A stretch of 64,000 bases of DNA from Ignavibacteriales bacterium (GTDB lineage: Bacteria; Bacteroidota; Ignavibacteria; Ignavibacteriales; Melioribacteraceae), in contig JACKAA010000005.1 of assembly GCA_020635275.1 (NCBI GenBank), positions 124,001 through 188,000 of the forward strand. Direction: 5' to 3'. Position numbers and translations under genes: made by a program. The notes under the pieces were generated by a model, which was given only the letters and a program-made list of their open reading frames with translations, did no database searches and was not told the origin of the DNA. Shown one piece after another: positions 29,313 to 39,490 of the stretch. The stretch's first letter is position 1; each line of letters starts with the position of its first letter.

Positions 29313-32300
29313 TTGATTTCCATAAATAGAATAAAACTGTTATTCTTAGCAATACTTATTTTACTCTTTTTCTTTTCTACTGATACGTATACAGATGTTT
29401 CTGGTAGTATTTTAGAAAGTGTCAATGATGTAAAAAATAATAATACGCTTGAAGAAAGTGGAATTTTTGCTTCTGCAATATTTGATGCATCATATATTCC
29501 TCCTCCGGATACTAATCTTACATTAAAACAATTGGATTCTTTAAGAGCCGATTCAATAAGACGCGGACTCATAAAAATAGATTCAACAAAATTTGATTCA
29601 ACTGCCAGGTTGAAAAATTTTCAATATGTAAGAAAACCAAATAAATTTCTAAACGTTGAAGAACCAAGAAAGCTTAGTTTTTTTGCTTATCCATCCCAAA
29701 GATATTTAAGAAGAACTGTGGAATTAGATTCAACCGGAACTTATGTAGTAATTAGAGAATTTATTGCAGATGCTGAAGTTAGAAATCCATTGCGAATACC
29801 GCTCGAACAATATATTGAAATGAAATTAACAAGTACGGAAAGGAATAACTGGGAAGGTTTAGGCTATAATTATCAGTTAACAGAAGGTAAAGATGATTTA
29901 GGACAACTTTTTAGTGATATTACAAGTATTGAAATACCGCTACCAAGTGTTTCATTCTTAAGTATTTTCGGTCCGCCTAAAATTAGCTTAAAGATTAATG
30001 GAGCTGTTGATATTCATGGTGCTTGGAGAAATGAAACAACAGAAGGTGTTACAGCTTCATTACTTGGAAATACAAGGAATGAGCCAGATTTTAATCAACA
30101 GGTCCAAATAAATGTTAATGGAACAATTGGCGATAAGTTAACAATTGCCGCGGATTGGAATACCGAAAGAACATTTGAATATGAAAACCAGCTTAAACTT
30201 CATTATAAAGGTTATGAAGACGAAATAATTCAAAGTGTTGAAGCCGGCAATGTGTCTTTACAAACTTCTCCATTAGTTGGTGGTGGTGAGGCTCTTTTTG
30301 GAATTAAAGCTTTATTTCAGTTAGGTCCATTTAGTTTAACCGCATTGGCTTCACAAAAGAAAAGTGAAGTTGAAGAAGTTTCAGTTTCAGGCGGTAGCCA
30401 GAAAAATGAATTTGAAATCCATGCTTATGATTATTCACAAAACCACTATTTCGTAGATTTAGTATATGCAGATGAAGATATTAATACCTTTGGAAAATAC
30501 TTTAGAAACGCAAATCCACTTATTGTTGATTCCCTAATCATTAGAGAAATTGAAGTTTGGAAATCAACTTCAACAACAATTGATAATGCAAACGAACGCA
30601 GAGCGAACGCTTATATTGATCTACCTAAAAGAGTTGGTTCAGGTGAAATACCGGAATACGATAATTCATATCGAGAAATTATTGAGAATCCAATTCCAGG
30701 ACGCAGCACAGGCGGAAGATTTAGACTGTTAGAAGACGGTGTAGATTATATCTTTAATAAATATGCCGGTATAATAAGTTTTAAATCTCAAATTAGCAAA
30801 GAAGATGCAATTGCAATTGCTTTTAGATACGAAGGTCCGGCCGGACAAACCGATAATTATTATGGTGAATTTTTGAGGGAAGTTGTTGATGATACTGCAA
30901 AAGTTATGGTCTTAAAGCTTGTTAAACCTCAAGACTTACAGCCTGGAGGAACATTTAGAGATGCTTGGACTTTGCAGCTTAAAAATATTTATCCCGTTGG
31001 CGGAAGGGACGTAAAAAAAGAGGGTTTTACTCTAGATATTAAATATGAAGAAGCCGGACAAGATCCAATTAATATTCTTGAAGGAAAAAATCTACTAGAA
31101 GCATTCGAACTTGATAAATCTGATGAAAGCGGCACCGGAGGTCCAGATGGAGCTTTTGATTGGGAACCTGGAAGGACGATTTTTACTTCAACAGGTGAAA
31201 TAATTTTCCCTTTTCTTCAGCCTTTTGGTAAAGATTTTCCGCTTGAAGATCCAGAAAAAACTTATCAGGCAGTTTATGACACATCAGTAACTTTTGCAAA
31301 ACAGGATAAAGCAAGAGATAAATTTATTATTGTTGGTGAATACTCGGCTGATGCTACCTCTGTTTATAATATAGGTTTTAACGCAGTGGAAAACTCTGTT
31401 AAGGTTACTCTTGACGGCAGAGCATTGCAGGAAGGAGTTGATTATTCAGTCGATTATAATTTAGGTCAAGTTATTATTAGAAATGAAGCCGCTCTGGTAA
31501 CAGGTGCTAATTTAAAAATTACCTTTGAAAAAAATGATCTTTTCCAGCTTGCTTCAAAAACTTTGCTTGGATTAAGAGGTATTTACGATTTTAGCGATGA
31601 GACAAAATTTGGATTTTCATTTCTAAATTTAAATCAAACAACTCTTAGTGACAAAGTACGCATTGGTGAAGAGCCACTTAATAACTCAATTTATGGTTTT
31701 GATTTTCAAACCGGTGTGGATTTACCTTTCTTGACAAAAGGTTTAGATTATCTAATATCCACAAAAGAGATGTCGTCCATTAGTCTTAAGGGTGAAGTCG
31801 CTTACATGAATCCTGATCCGAACACAAAGAAAAGTAAAATATCTAGTGATAACGGTGAAAGTATTGCCTACATTGATGATTTTGAAGGCGCTAAAAGAAC
31901 TATCCCAGTTGGTGTTTCTTATACTGGCTGGCGTGATATAAGTGTTCCAGATGATATTCCTGGATTAAATAATTCATTAAGTAAACTTGATAAAATGGCT
32001 TTTAAAGCAAAAAGTTACTGGTTTAATATTTTACCTTCAGATGTTGTTGTAGAAGATATTTGGGGAGATAGAAAAAAAGTCGGACGAAATGATGATCAAA
32101 TAACTGTTCTGGATTACGTTTTTAATCCTATTGGCAGAGGTACTTATAACTGGGATCCAAATTTAGCAAATCCTATTCAGAACTGGGGTGGAATGATGAG
32201 ACCATTATCCTCATCTGCAGGTAATTTAGTTGAAGAGAACATTGAGTATATAGAATTTTGGTTAAAAATTAGACAGGCCCCTGAAGATGCAAAACTTTTT

Positions 32301-35300
32301 ATTGATCTAGGACAAATCAGTGAAGATATAATACCGGATGGTAGTTATAATACTGAAGATGAACAGCCTTATAATGATAATATTGATGAAGGTGAAGATA
32401 CTGGTTTGGATGGTTTAACAAATGCTCAAGAAATTGAAAGATTTACAGATTTTGATGGCAGTGGTGATCCTAGTGGTGATGACTTTGTATTTTCATTAGG
32501 TTCAGGAGATTATACCCGAATAAACGGTACTGAAGGTAACGCTAAATTAAGTGATGCCGGAAGATTCCCGGATTCTGAAGACATGGGTTATAAGAACTAT
32601 GAGATTGATAAAGTGAACAGTTATTTTAGATACGAAGTTCCAATTGACACCAGTAAAATTAGAAATAGATTTATCAGCGGCGGCGGCGATAACGATGGCT
32701 GGTATCAATTCAGAGTTCCGCTAAGAGAATTTGCTTCGCAAGTAGGCAGCCCAAGTTTTACGTTAGTTGAAGTTGTGAGAGTTTGGGTTACTGGTGTTGA
32801 GGAACCGGTACATATCCGTTTAGCTGAAATGAATTTAGTTGGTAATCAGTGGCAGAAAGTATTGGTTCCCGGAAAAGTTGATGAAGACGATAAAGTTTTA
32901 AAAATTTCAACAATTAATTATGAAGATAATCCTGAATATAATAGTCCTCCTGGTGTGAAAAGAGAAAGGGACAGAACTAACACTGAAGAAGTAATTTATA
33001 AAAATGAACAATCATTACAACTTGTTATTACAGATCTTGAAGATGGAGATAGAAGAGAGATAGTTAAATATTTATATAGCCCACTTGATGTTTTTAGTTA
33101 TAAAGAAATGAAATTATTCATTCATGGTGAATTGAATTCTAATCCTGGTTCTATATCACATTATGTTGATGAACATAATTATGGTGCAGAAATGTATTTT
33201 AGATTTGGTACTGATACTTTGAACTATTATGAATACAGACAGCCGGTTGAAGCAGGATGGAATGAAATAGCAATACTTTTTGATAATTTGACTGCTATAA
33301 AAGAAATAAGAACAGATCCATCAAAATATTTTTCTTTACCTGTAGAAGGAAAAGAAGGACATTTTTATGGAGTGAGAGGTTTGCCTACTTTAACTAAAGT
33401 GAATTTTTTCTCATTTGGTATTGAAAATCCTAATCAGGAAATTTCTAGCGATGAAATAGTTGACAAAATGTTAAAAGGAGAATCAGTTTCCGGTGAATTA
33501 TGGGTAAATGAATTAAGAGTATTAGGTGCTGATGATACTCCTGGCTGGGCTTACAGTGCATCAACTCAATTTAAATTAGCTGATTTAGTTTCAGTCAATC
33601 TTAATGCAAGTCAGTCAGATCCCTATTTTCATAAATTAAATCAAAGATTCGGTAATAGGGTTGATGATAGAAAATGGAGTGGGGCAGTAAATTTTAATGC
33701 TTTAAAATTATTACCTTGGGATTTAACTGGTAGTAATCTTAGTGTAAACTATTCACATTCAGAATCTATTGCAAAGCCACTTTATAAACCTGGTACTGAT
33801 ATTAATGTTGATCAGGCTGTTGAGCAGGAAGCATTAAGACTTGAAGAAGAGCAAGGTTTAACAAAACAAGAAGCTGAAACACAAGCCGAGCAAATAAGGA
33901 CTGAATCTCAGACAATTAATGTATCTGATACTTGGTCACTTTCTAGTATTAGATTTAAATTGCCAAGTAAAAGTTGGTATGCAGAAGATATTATTAATAA
34001 TATTTCGTTTGCATTTAATTATAATCAATCATACAGCAGAAGTCCCTCACAAGTATTTTCAAAAAGTTGGGTGTGGAACGGAAGCGGAAAATATTCATTA
34101 AATTTTAGTAAAGATAATTACTTCTTTGCTGCAGATATTCCATTATTGGGTTATCTAATAGAAATTTTTGAAGATTATAAAAATGTTAAAATTTATTTTT
34201 CACCTCAGTCTTTTAACACTAGTTTATCTGCATCAAGAAAGCAGGCATCAAGTTTAAGCAGAACTTCTGATGCTGCAGAAAATATTCAGAGAGACTTTAC
34301 AGCCAAGCGTGATTTTGGATTCAGTTGGAAAATAACTGAAGGCGGATTGCTTAATCTTAGTACAAGTTATAATGTTGATGTTTCATCTTCATATGCTCAT
34401 TTATTAGCGTTTGAAGATTTAAGCAGACCAGAAAAAGATATTTGGAATGACATTTTTAGAGGTCCAATTTTTGGAAAGGACTATAACTATACACAAAGTT
34501 TCGATCTAAAAACAAGTCCTGAATTACCATCGTTATGGGATTTAAAAAGGTATTTAAATCTTACAATGGGATATTCTGCTAATTATAGATGGACAAATAA
34601 TTTTAAACAAGAAGATTTAGGAATTGGAATTGGATTTTCTAATAGTATAAGAGCTGGCATTACTTTAAAATGGCAATCCTTAACTGCACCACTTTTTGCT
34701 GAGGAAAAAGTGACAACATCTAATGTCTCACCGCAAAGTACTGGCAGAAATACAAGAGGCAGAGGAAGAAATACTGTAAAAAATATTGATGAAGAGTTAG
34801 AAAAACAAAGAGCAGAAAATGAAACCGAAGAAACTGAATCTGATACTTTGGATGCTACTCCGGGAACTCCTCTATATACAAAAGCTTTTAGCCTTTTAAA
34901 ACTTGGTGCAAAATGGATTTTCTTTGATTATGAAAGTATTAGTATGAACTTCAGTCAAAGTAATTCAGTGTCAAGTTCGGGAATTAAAAATCCCGGAACC
35001 GGATTTTCTAATTTTTGGGGTTGGCAAAATAATCCTGATAACGGACCATCAAGATTATTTATGCTCGGTTTAAGCAGTGATGTTGGTGCACGAGCTCCAA
35101 ACGGTAATTTATCTGATAATTTCACGCAAAAAAATACTGTTGATTTTAAAACTTCCAGACCTTTATGGGAAGATGCGAAAATTAGTTTGGATTGGCAGGT
35201 CGGTTGGGGACTAAATAAAAATACAAGAATTACAACTGATGACAATGGGACAGTATTTGTAAATGAAATTACATCAACAGGTAATTTAGATAGATCATTT

Positions 35301-36107
35301 ATGTACTTACCAGTATTTTTCTCTAATGCTGGAATCAAAGCAGTAAATGATCTTTATCAAAAAGATCCGAATAAAAATATAGCAAATGCATTTGTAGAGG
35401 GTTTTGAAAGCATGCCGCTTCTTTCACAACTTCCAATATTTAAAGATGTTGCCAAATATGTACCAAGAGCAAATTGGCGTTTTGATTGGCGGGGATTGGA
35501 AAAATTAAGTTTTATTGAAGGATTTGCAAAATCCATTTCTTTAAATCATGCTTACCAATCTGGTTATTCAGAAGGATGGAAAGTTGATACAGACGGCAGA
35601 AAACAAATTCAGACCCAAAGAATTAATTATGGATTTTCACCATTAGCCGGAATAAATGTTACTTTTGATGAAATGTGGGGAGGTAACTTAACCGGCTCAG
35701 TTAAATATTCAACAAAAACTAGTTATGATTTAGGTATTACTACGAAAAATATTACGGAATCATTTTCTAAGGATATTAATTTTACTGCAAGTTTTTCCAA
35801 ATCCGGTTTTTCACTTCCTCTGTTTGGTTTAGATCTTAAGAATGATATAGAAATGTCTTTATCATATACAAGTGCTCAAAATTCGGTTGTAATTTTTGAA
35901 ATGGGTGAAGATTTTAATGAAAAAGGTGAACCGCAGGATGGAACATTGAGAACCATAATTGAACCTAGAATTAAGTATACTCTTAGTTCAAAAGTAACTT
36001 TATCAATATTTTATAAGCGTACTTCTGTTGAACCTGAAGGTTCTTCAAGAATTCCTGCAACTACAACAAACGAAGCCGGACTTGATGTACATATTTCAAT
36101 ACAATAA
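29313..36107 (+). CDS. sprA: SprA/Sov outer-membrane translocon of the type IX secretion system
   Basis: A 2264-residue protein, in the size range of SprA, with a signal peptide near residues 7-30 after a TTG start. The mature protein is a huge beta-rich outer-membrane barrel; family-typical segments include PLRIPLEQYI, IHGAWRNETTEG, VEAGNVSLQTSPLVGGGEALFG, YIDDFEGAKR and ELWVNELRV. SprA forms the channel through which T9SS substrates cross the outer membrane. Near 1022-1058 is an Asp-rich DTGLDGLTNAQE/DFDGSGDPSGDDF stretch that looks calcium-binding. Two hydrophilic inserts stand out (about 1505-1535, Glu/Gln-rich; about 1810-1850, Arg/Gly then Glu-rich). porX starts 16 bases later. Confidence 0.93.
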   Translation: MISINRIKLLFLAILILLFFFSTDTYTDVSGSILESVNDVKNNNTLEESGIFASAIFDASYIPPPDTNLTLKQLDSLRADSIRRGLIKIDSTKFDSTARLKNFQYVRKPNKFLNVEEPRKLSFFAYPSQRYLRRTVELDSTGTYVVIREFIADAEVRNPLRIPLEQYIEMKLTSTERNNWEGLGYNYQLTEGKDDLGQLFSDITSIEIPLPSVSFLSIFGPPKISLKINGAVDIHGAWRNETTEGVTASLLGNTRNEPDFNQQVQINVNGTIGDKLTIAADWNTERTFEYENQLKLHYKGYEDEIIQSVEAGNVSLQTSPLVGGGEALFGIKALFQLGPFSLTALASQKKSEVEEVSVSGGSQKNEFEIHAYDYSQNHYFVDLVYADEDINTFGKYFRNANPLIVDSLIIREIEVWKSTSTTIDNANERRANAYIDLPKRVGSGEIPEYDNSYREIIENPIPGRSTGGRFRLLEDGVDYIFNKYAGIISFKSQISKEDAIAIAFRYEGPAGQTDNYYGEFLREVVDDTAKVMVLKLVKPQDLQPGGTFRDAWTLQLKNIYPVGGRDVKKEGFTLDIKYEEAGQDPINILEGKNLLEAFELDKSDESGTGGPDGAFDWEPGRTIFTSTGEIIFPFLQPFGKDFPLEDPEKTYQAVYDTSVTFAKQDKARDKFIIVGEYSADATSVYNIGFNAVENSVKVTLDGRALQEGVDYSVDYNLGQVIIRNEAALVTGANLKITFEKNDLFQLASKTLLGLRGIYDFSDETKFGFSFLNLNQTTLSDKVRIGEEPLNNSIYGFDFQTGVDLPFLTKGLDYLISTKEMSSISLKGEVAYMNPDPNTKKSKISSDNGESIAYIDDFEGAKRTIPVGVSYTGWRDISVPDDIPGLNNSLSKLDKMAFKAKSYWFNILPSDVVVEDIWGDRKKVGRNDDQITVLDYVFNPIGRGTYNWDPNLANPIQNWGGMMRPLSSSAGNLVEENIEYIEFWLKIRQAPEDAKLFIDLGQISEDIIPDGSYNTEDEQPYNDNIDEGEDTGLDGLTNAQEIERFTDFDGSGDPSGDDFVFSLGSGDYTRINGTEGNAKLSDAGRFPDSEDMGYKNYEIDKVNSYFRYEVPIDTSKIRNRFISGGGDNDGWYQFRVPLREFASQVGSPSFTLVEVVRVWVTGVEEPVHIRLAEMNLVGNQWQKVLVPGKVDEDDKVLKISTINYEDNPEYNSPPGVKRERDRTNTEEVIYKNEQSLQLVITDLEDGDRREIVKYLYSPLDVFSYKEMKLFIHGELNSNPGSISHYVDEHNYGAEMYFRFGTDTLNYYEYRQPVEAGWNEIAILFDNLTAIKEIRTDPSKYFSLPVEGKEGHFYGVRGLPTLTKVNFFSFGIENPNQEISSDEIVDKMLKGESVSGELWVNELRVLGADDTPGWAYSASTQFKLADLVSVNLNASQSDPYFHKLNQRFGNRVDDRKWSGAVNFNALKLLPWDLTGSNLSVNYSHSESIAKPLYKPGTDINVDQAVEQEALRLEEEQGLTKQEAETQAEQIRTESQTINVSDTWSLSSIRFKLPSKSWYAEDIINNISFAFNYNQSYSRSPSQVFSKSWVWNGSGKYSLNFSKDNYFFAADIPLLGYLIEIFEDYKNVKIYFSPQSFNTSLSASRKQASSLSRTSDAAENIQRDFTAKRDFGFSWKITEGGLLNLSTSYNVDVSSSYAHLLAFEDLSRPEKDIWNDIFRGPIFGKDYNYTQSFDLKTSPELPSLWDLKRYLNLTMGYSANYRWTNNFKQEDLGIGIGFSNSIRAGITLKWQSLTAPLFAEEKVTTSNVSPQSTGRNTRGRGRNTVKNIDEELEKQRAENETEETESDTLDATPGTPLYTKAFSLLKLGAKWIFFDYESISMNFSQSNSVSSSGIKNPGTGFSNFWGWQNNPDNGPSRLFMLGLSSDVGARAPNGNLSDNFTQKNTVDFKTSRPLWEDAKISLDWQVGWGLNKNTRITTDDNGTVFVNEITSTGNLDRSFMYLPVFFSNAGIKAVNDLYQKDPNKNIANAFVEGFESMPLLSQLPIFKDVAKYVPRANWRFDWRGLEKLSFIEGFAKSISLNHAYQSGYSEGWKVDTDGRKQIQTQRINYGFSPLAGINVTFDEMWGGNLTGSVKYSTKTSYDLGITTKNITESFSKDINFTASFSKSGFSLPLFGLDLKNDIEMSLSYTSAQNSVVIFEMGEDFNEKGEPQDGTLRTIIEPRIKYTLSSKVTLSIFYKRTSVEPEGSSRIPATTTNEAGLDVHISIQ

Positions 36108-36123
36108 AATTTAAGAAGGAAAA

Positions 36124-37695
36124 ATGCGAAAATATAAAATACTTTGGGTTGATGATGAAATTGAAATGTTAAGACCGCACATTCTTTTTTTGCAGGAAAA
36201 AGGGTATGATGTTTCAACTGTTACAAATGGAAAAGATGCAATTGCCGAAGTTGAAAATAGAGAATATGATTTAATTTTTCTTGATGAAATGATGAGCGGT
36301 ATGGGAGGTTTGGAAACTCTCTCAGTTATAAAGGAATTAAATCCAAATTTGCCTGTTGTAATGGTAACAAAGAGTGAAGAAGAAGCTCTAATGAATGATG
36401 CAATCGGGAGTAAGATAACAGACTACTTAATTAAATCTGTTGTGCCTTCTCAAATTTTAATGGTTTGCAAAAAAATTCTTGATGGTAAAAAGATTTCTGG
36501 TGAATACGTAACTAAAGATTATTTAGAAGATTTTAGTAAAATATCCCGCCGACTTTTAGAAAATCCGGATTTTGATGATTGGATTGATATAAATAATAAA
36601 ATGGTTAATTGGGATATGGAGCTTGATGAACACAGAGAAATTGAACTGCGCCAAACATTAAATGAACAGAAAAAAGAATGCAATAGTGAATTTTCAAAAT
36701 ATATCGAACTCAATTATGAAAATTGGATTAATACAGATGATGTTGATTCTGTTCCATTATTAACAACTGATATTGTTGAACAGTTTGTAATTCCGCATTT
36801 GGAAAGCGCCGATGGACCTGTATTTTTCTTTGTCTTAGATTGCTTACGACTTGATCAATGGCTTTTATTGGAAAAACATTTGTTGAATTATTTCAGTATT
36901 GAAAAAGATTATTATTATTCAATTCTGCCGACTGCAACACCATACGCAAGAAATTCCTTATTCAGTGGATTGTTCCCATCAGAAATAGAAAATTACTATC
37001 CTGATTTATGGCAGAATAATAAAGATGATGAAAGAAGTCAAAATAAATATGAAAAGGAACTTCTACAATTTTTATTAGATAGAAAAAGGATAAAATTAGA
37101 CAATGAATTAAAGTATATGAAAATTATTGATCCGGATGTAGGCCGAGCATTTGAACAAAATATTGTTTCGCATAAAAGAACTCACTTTATGGCTGTAGTT
37201 GTTAACTTTCTTGATATGCTGGTTCATGGCAGATCTGATTCAGAATTGATAAAAGAAATTGCACCAAACGAAGCCGCTTTTAGGTCTCTGACCAATAGCT
37301 GGTTTACACATTCTTCTCTTTTTGGTACTTTCAGAAATATTGCAAACATGCCAAATGCAAAAGTGATTGTAACAACTGACCATGGAAGTATAATAACTAG
37401 AAGAGCCTCAAAAGTTTTAGCTGATAGAGAAACTTCCAAAAATTTAAGATTTAAATTTGGAAGGAATTTAAAAGTAGATTCAAAACAAGCACTCCAAATT
37501 AATGATCCGGCAAAATATAAATTACCTAAAAGAGGGGTTACGTCAAGCTATATAATAGCTAAAGAAGATTATTATTTTATTTATCCTACAGATTATCATA
37601 AATATCTAAATTATTACAAAGATACTTTTCAGCATGGCGGAATTTCCATGGAAGAAATGATTCTCCCGGTTATTACAATGGAGAGTAAAATATAA
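36124..37695 (+). CDS. porX: PorX-type response regulator with C-terminal PglZ domain
   Basis: A 523-residue cytosolic regulator. Residues 1-120 are a CheY-like receiver with the acidic pair in WVDDE, phospho-acceptor D54 in IFLDEMM and the switch Thr in VMVTKSEE. A helical linker leads to a PglZ/alkaline-phosphatase-like domain from about 210: FVLDCLRLDQW, PTATPYARNSLFSG, VTTDHGSIITRR and FQHGGISMEEMILP carry the predicted metal ligands (Asp, Thr, Asp, His, His). In Porphyromonas, PorX with PorY and SigP controls T9SS genes and its PglZ domain is a zinc phosphodiesterase acting on nucleotide second messengers. An AAGGA site precedes ATG 36124. Its direct linkage to sprA is notable. No PorY kinase is in the window. 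Confidence 0.92.
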   Translation: MRKYKILWVDDEIEMLRPHILFLQEKGYDVSTVTNGKDAIAEVENREYDLIFLDEMMSGMGGLETLSVIKELNPNLPVVMVTKSEEEALMNDAIGSKITDYLIKSVVPSQILMVCKKILDGKKISGEYVTKDYLEDFSKISRRLLENPDFDDWIDINNKMVNWDMELDEHREIELRQTLNEQKKECNSEFSKYIELNYENWINTDDVDSVPLLTTDIVEQFVIPHLESADGPVFFFVLDCLRLDQWLLLEKHLLNYFSIEKDYYYSILPTATPYARNSLFSGLFPSEIENYYPDLWQNNKDDERSQNKYEKELLQFLLDRKRIKLDNELKYMKIIDPDVGRAFEQNIVSHKRTHFMAVVVNFLDMLVHGRSDSELIKEIAPNEAAFRSLTNSWFTHSSLFGTFRNIANMPNAKVIVTTDHGSIITRRASKVLADRETSKNLRFKFGRNLKVDSKQALQINDPAKYKLPKRGVTSSYIIAKEDYYFIYPTDYHKYLNYYKDTFQHGGISMEEMILPVITMESKI

Positions 37696-38124
37696 TTGGA
37701 ATTGATATTTGATAAAACAACTAATTCTTTAGAAGAATCAAAACTGATTGCAAAAGAAATTTTTAACCAAATCAATTTGCAGGATGTTGTTGTTCTGAAT
37801 GGAAATTTAGGTACAGGTAAAACTACTCTTATAAAATTTATTTGTGAATTGTACAAAATATATAATTCTACTAGTCCTTCATTTTCAATTGTTAATGAAT
37901 ATGAAGGAGATGCAAAAGTCTTTCATTTTGATTTTTATAGAATTAAAAAGGTTGAAGAAATATATGATATAGGATTTGAAGATTATTTAAATTATGAAGA
38001 ATCTATTATATTTATTGAATGGGGAAATTTATTTCCTGAAATACTTCCCAAAAATCATTTTGAAATTCAACTGGAATTAAATTCTGATAATACAAGAATT
38101 ATAAAATTTATTAAGCACAATTAA
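37696..38124 (+). CDS. tsaE: tRNA t6A biosynthesis ATPase TsaE
   Basis: A 142-residue P-loop ATPase. The Walker A motif GNLGTGKTTLIKF, the SPSFSIVNEYEG segment, HFDFYRIKK and IEWGN are diagnostic. TsaE binds the TsaB-TsaD complex and enables its turnover in threonylcarbamoyl-adenosine synthesis at position 37 of ANN-decoding tRNAs. Start is TTG 37696, immediately after the porX stop. TsaB follows without a gap. TsaD and TsaC are not in the window. Confidence 0.95.
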   Translation: MELIFDKTTNSLEESKLIAKEIFNQINLQDVVVLNGNLGTGKTTLIKFICELYKIYNSTSPSFSIVNEYEGDAKVFHFDFYRIKKVEEIYDIGFEDYLNYEESIIFIEWGNLFPEILPKNHFEIQLELNSDNTRIIKFIKHN

Positions 38125-38778
38125 ATGGCAGTAAAAAAAATATTGGCAATTGAAACCTCAGGCGATCTATGTAGTGTGGCACTTTCGTTAGATCAAAATA
38201 AGTTTGATGAAAGAAATATCCTGTTAAAACATATTCATTCAGAAAAATTGATCCCCATGATTGAGGAGTTGCTAAAATCAAATAATATTGAAGCTAAGGA
38301 TTTAGATTGTTTATCAGTTTCAATTGGTCCAGGATCATTTACTGGCTTAAGAATAGGATTAACTGCAGCAAAAGGAATTGCTTTTGCCTCCAACATACCT
38401 ATTGTTCCGGTTCCAACATTTGATGCCTTAAGTTTTGAAATTTCAGAGTACATTCCAGAAAATGAAATGTTTTGTATTATAAATAATGCTAATATTGAAG
38501 AATGTTATTTTGCAAAATATCAAAAATCTCATAATGGTGTCAATAAATTAGTTGAATCATGTATCTTATTAAAAGCTGAGCTTGATGAAAAAATTGATAA
38601 TTGTAAACTTTTATTCGGAAATTTAAAAGCTTTACCGGAAATAAGAAATATAAGTTCACCGAGAGCAATTTCATTAGCAAAATGGACTTATTTATTTGGA
38701 GAAGATTTATTAACTTACGATTACGATTATTTAGAACCAAAATATCTAAAGAATTTTAAGGTTAGGAATCAAAAATGA
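38125..38778 (+). CDS. tsaB: tRNA t6A biosynthesis protein TsaB
   Basis: A 217-residue protein of the ASKHA fold. ILAIETSGDLCSVALS is the N-terminal strand-loop, SVSIGPGSFTGLRIGLTAAKG the signature, and a shortened C-terminal half completes it. TsaB is the inactive scaffold that dimerises with TsaD. It abuts tsaE at one base and overlaps the DUF1573 gene by four bases (ATGA), so translation is probably coupled. Confidence 0.94.
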   Translation: MAVKKILAIETSGDLCSVALSLDQNKFDERNILLKHIHSEKLIPMIEELLKSNNIEAKDLDCLSVSIGPGSFTGLRIGLTAAKGIAFASNIPIVPVPTFDALSFEISEYIPENEMFCIINNANIEECYFAKYQKSHNGVNKLVESCILLKAELDEKIDNCKLLFGNLKALPEIRNISSPRAISLAKWTYLFGEDLLTYDYDYLEPKYLKNFKVRNQK

Positions 38779-39488
38779 AAAAGTTAATTGTTGTTTACTT
38801 TTTAACAGTTTTATCAGTATTTGCACAATTCGGAAATCCCAAAATTGTTCCTTTAGAGCAGGAATATAATTTTGGTGATATTATTGAAGGTGAAAAAGTT
38901 ACTCATGATTTCATAATTTTTAATCGTGGAACAGATAAATTAGTAATTGATAAAGTTAAAGCATCATGCGGATGTACTGCAGCAAATCCGACAAAAACTG
39001 AATTACTTCCGGAGGATTCAACTACAATTCAAGTTGAATTTAATACATTAAGACGAATTGGACCTCAAAAAAAGTTTGTGTACGTATTTTCCAATGATCC
39101 TGAAACACCTCAATTAAGATTGCAGTTTTCCGCTAATGTTATAAAAAAAGAACAGACCAAAGTTGGTTCAACACCCGATTTAAAGCTTTCTAAATACTCA
39201 CATAATTTTGGGAATGTTAAGCAAGGTGTAGTTCTTAATTTAGAAATTGAAGTAAGCAACCAAGGTGATGATAAATTAAAAATAAACGAAATTAAATCAT
39301 CTTGCGGATGTACTGCTGCATTAATGTCTTCAATGGAATTATCACCAAACGAATCGAGCGAGTTAAAAATTAAATTTGATACTAAAAATCTAGCTGGACA
39401 AATTGCCAGAACAGTTACATTATTTTCAAACGATCCTAAACATCCAAGTAGGGTACTAACACTTATAGCAAATATTGAAGAGGGTTAA
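38775..39488 (+). CDS. Exported DUF1573 protein with two domains
   Basis: A 237-residue protein with a signal peptide (ending FAQFG). Two DUF1573 domains follow (about 25-120 and 130-235), each with the Ig-like strand and the SCGCTAA loop near its centre (KASCGCTAA and KSSCGCTAA). The family is almost restricted to Bacteroidota and relatives and is frequently exported. Its function is unknown; the cysteines may bind metal or form a disulfide. It overlaps tsaB and is two bases from accD, which places it in the sprA-porX-tsaEB run. Confidence 0.85.
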   Translation: MKKLIVVYFLTVLSVFAQFGNPKIVPLEQEYNFGDIIEGEKVTHDFIIFNRGTDKLVIDKVKASCGCTAANPTKTELLPEDSTTIQVEFNTLRRIGPQKKFVYVFSNDPETPQLRLQFSANVIKKEQTKVGSTPDLKLSKYSHNFGNVKQGVVLNLEIEVSNQGDDKLKINEIKSSCGCTAALMSSMELSPNESSELKIKFDTKNLAGQIARTVTLFSNDPKHPSRVLTLIANIEEG

Positions 39489-39490
39489 AA

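Noticed and set aside
34955..35338. 127-codon open frame on the minus strand inside sprA
   Set aside because: It lies wholly within a coding frame whose product matches SprA; no ribosome-binding site and no recognisable domain. It is a codon-usage shadow.
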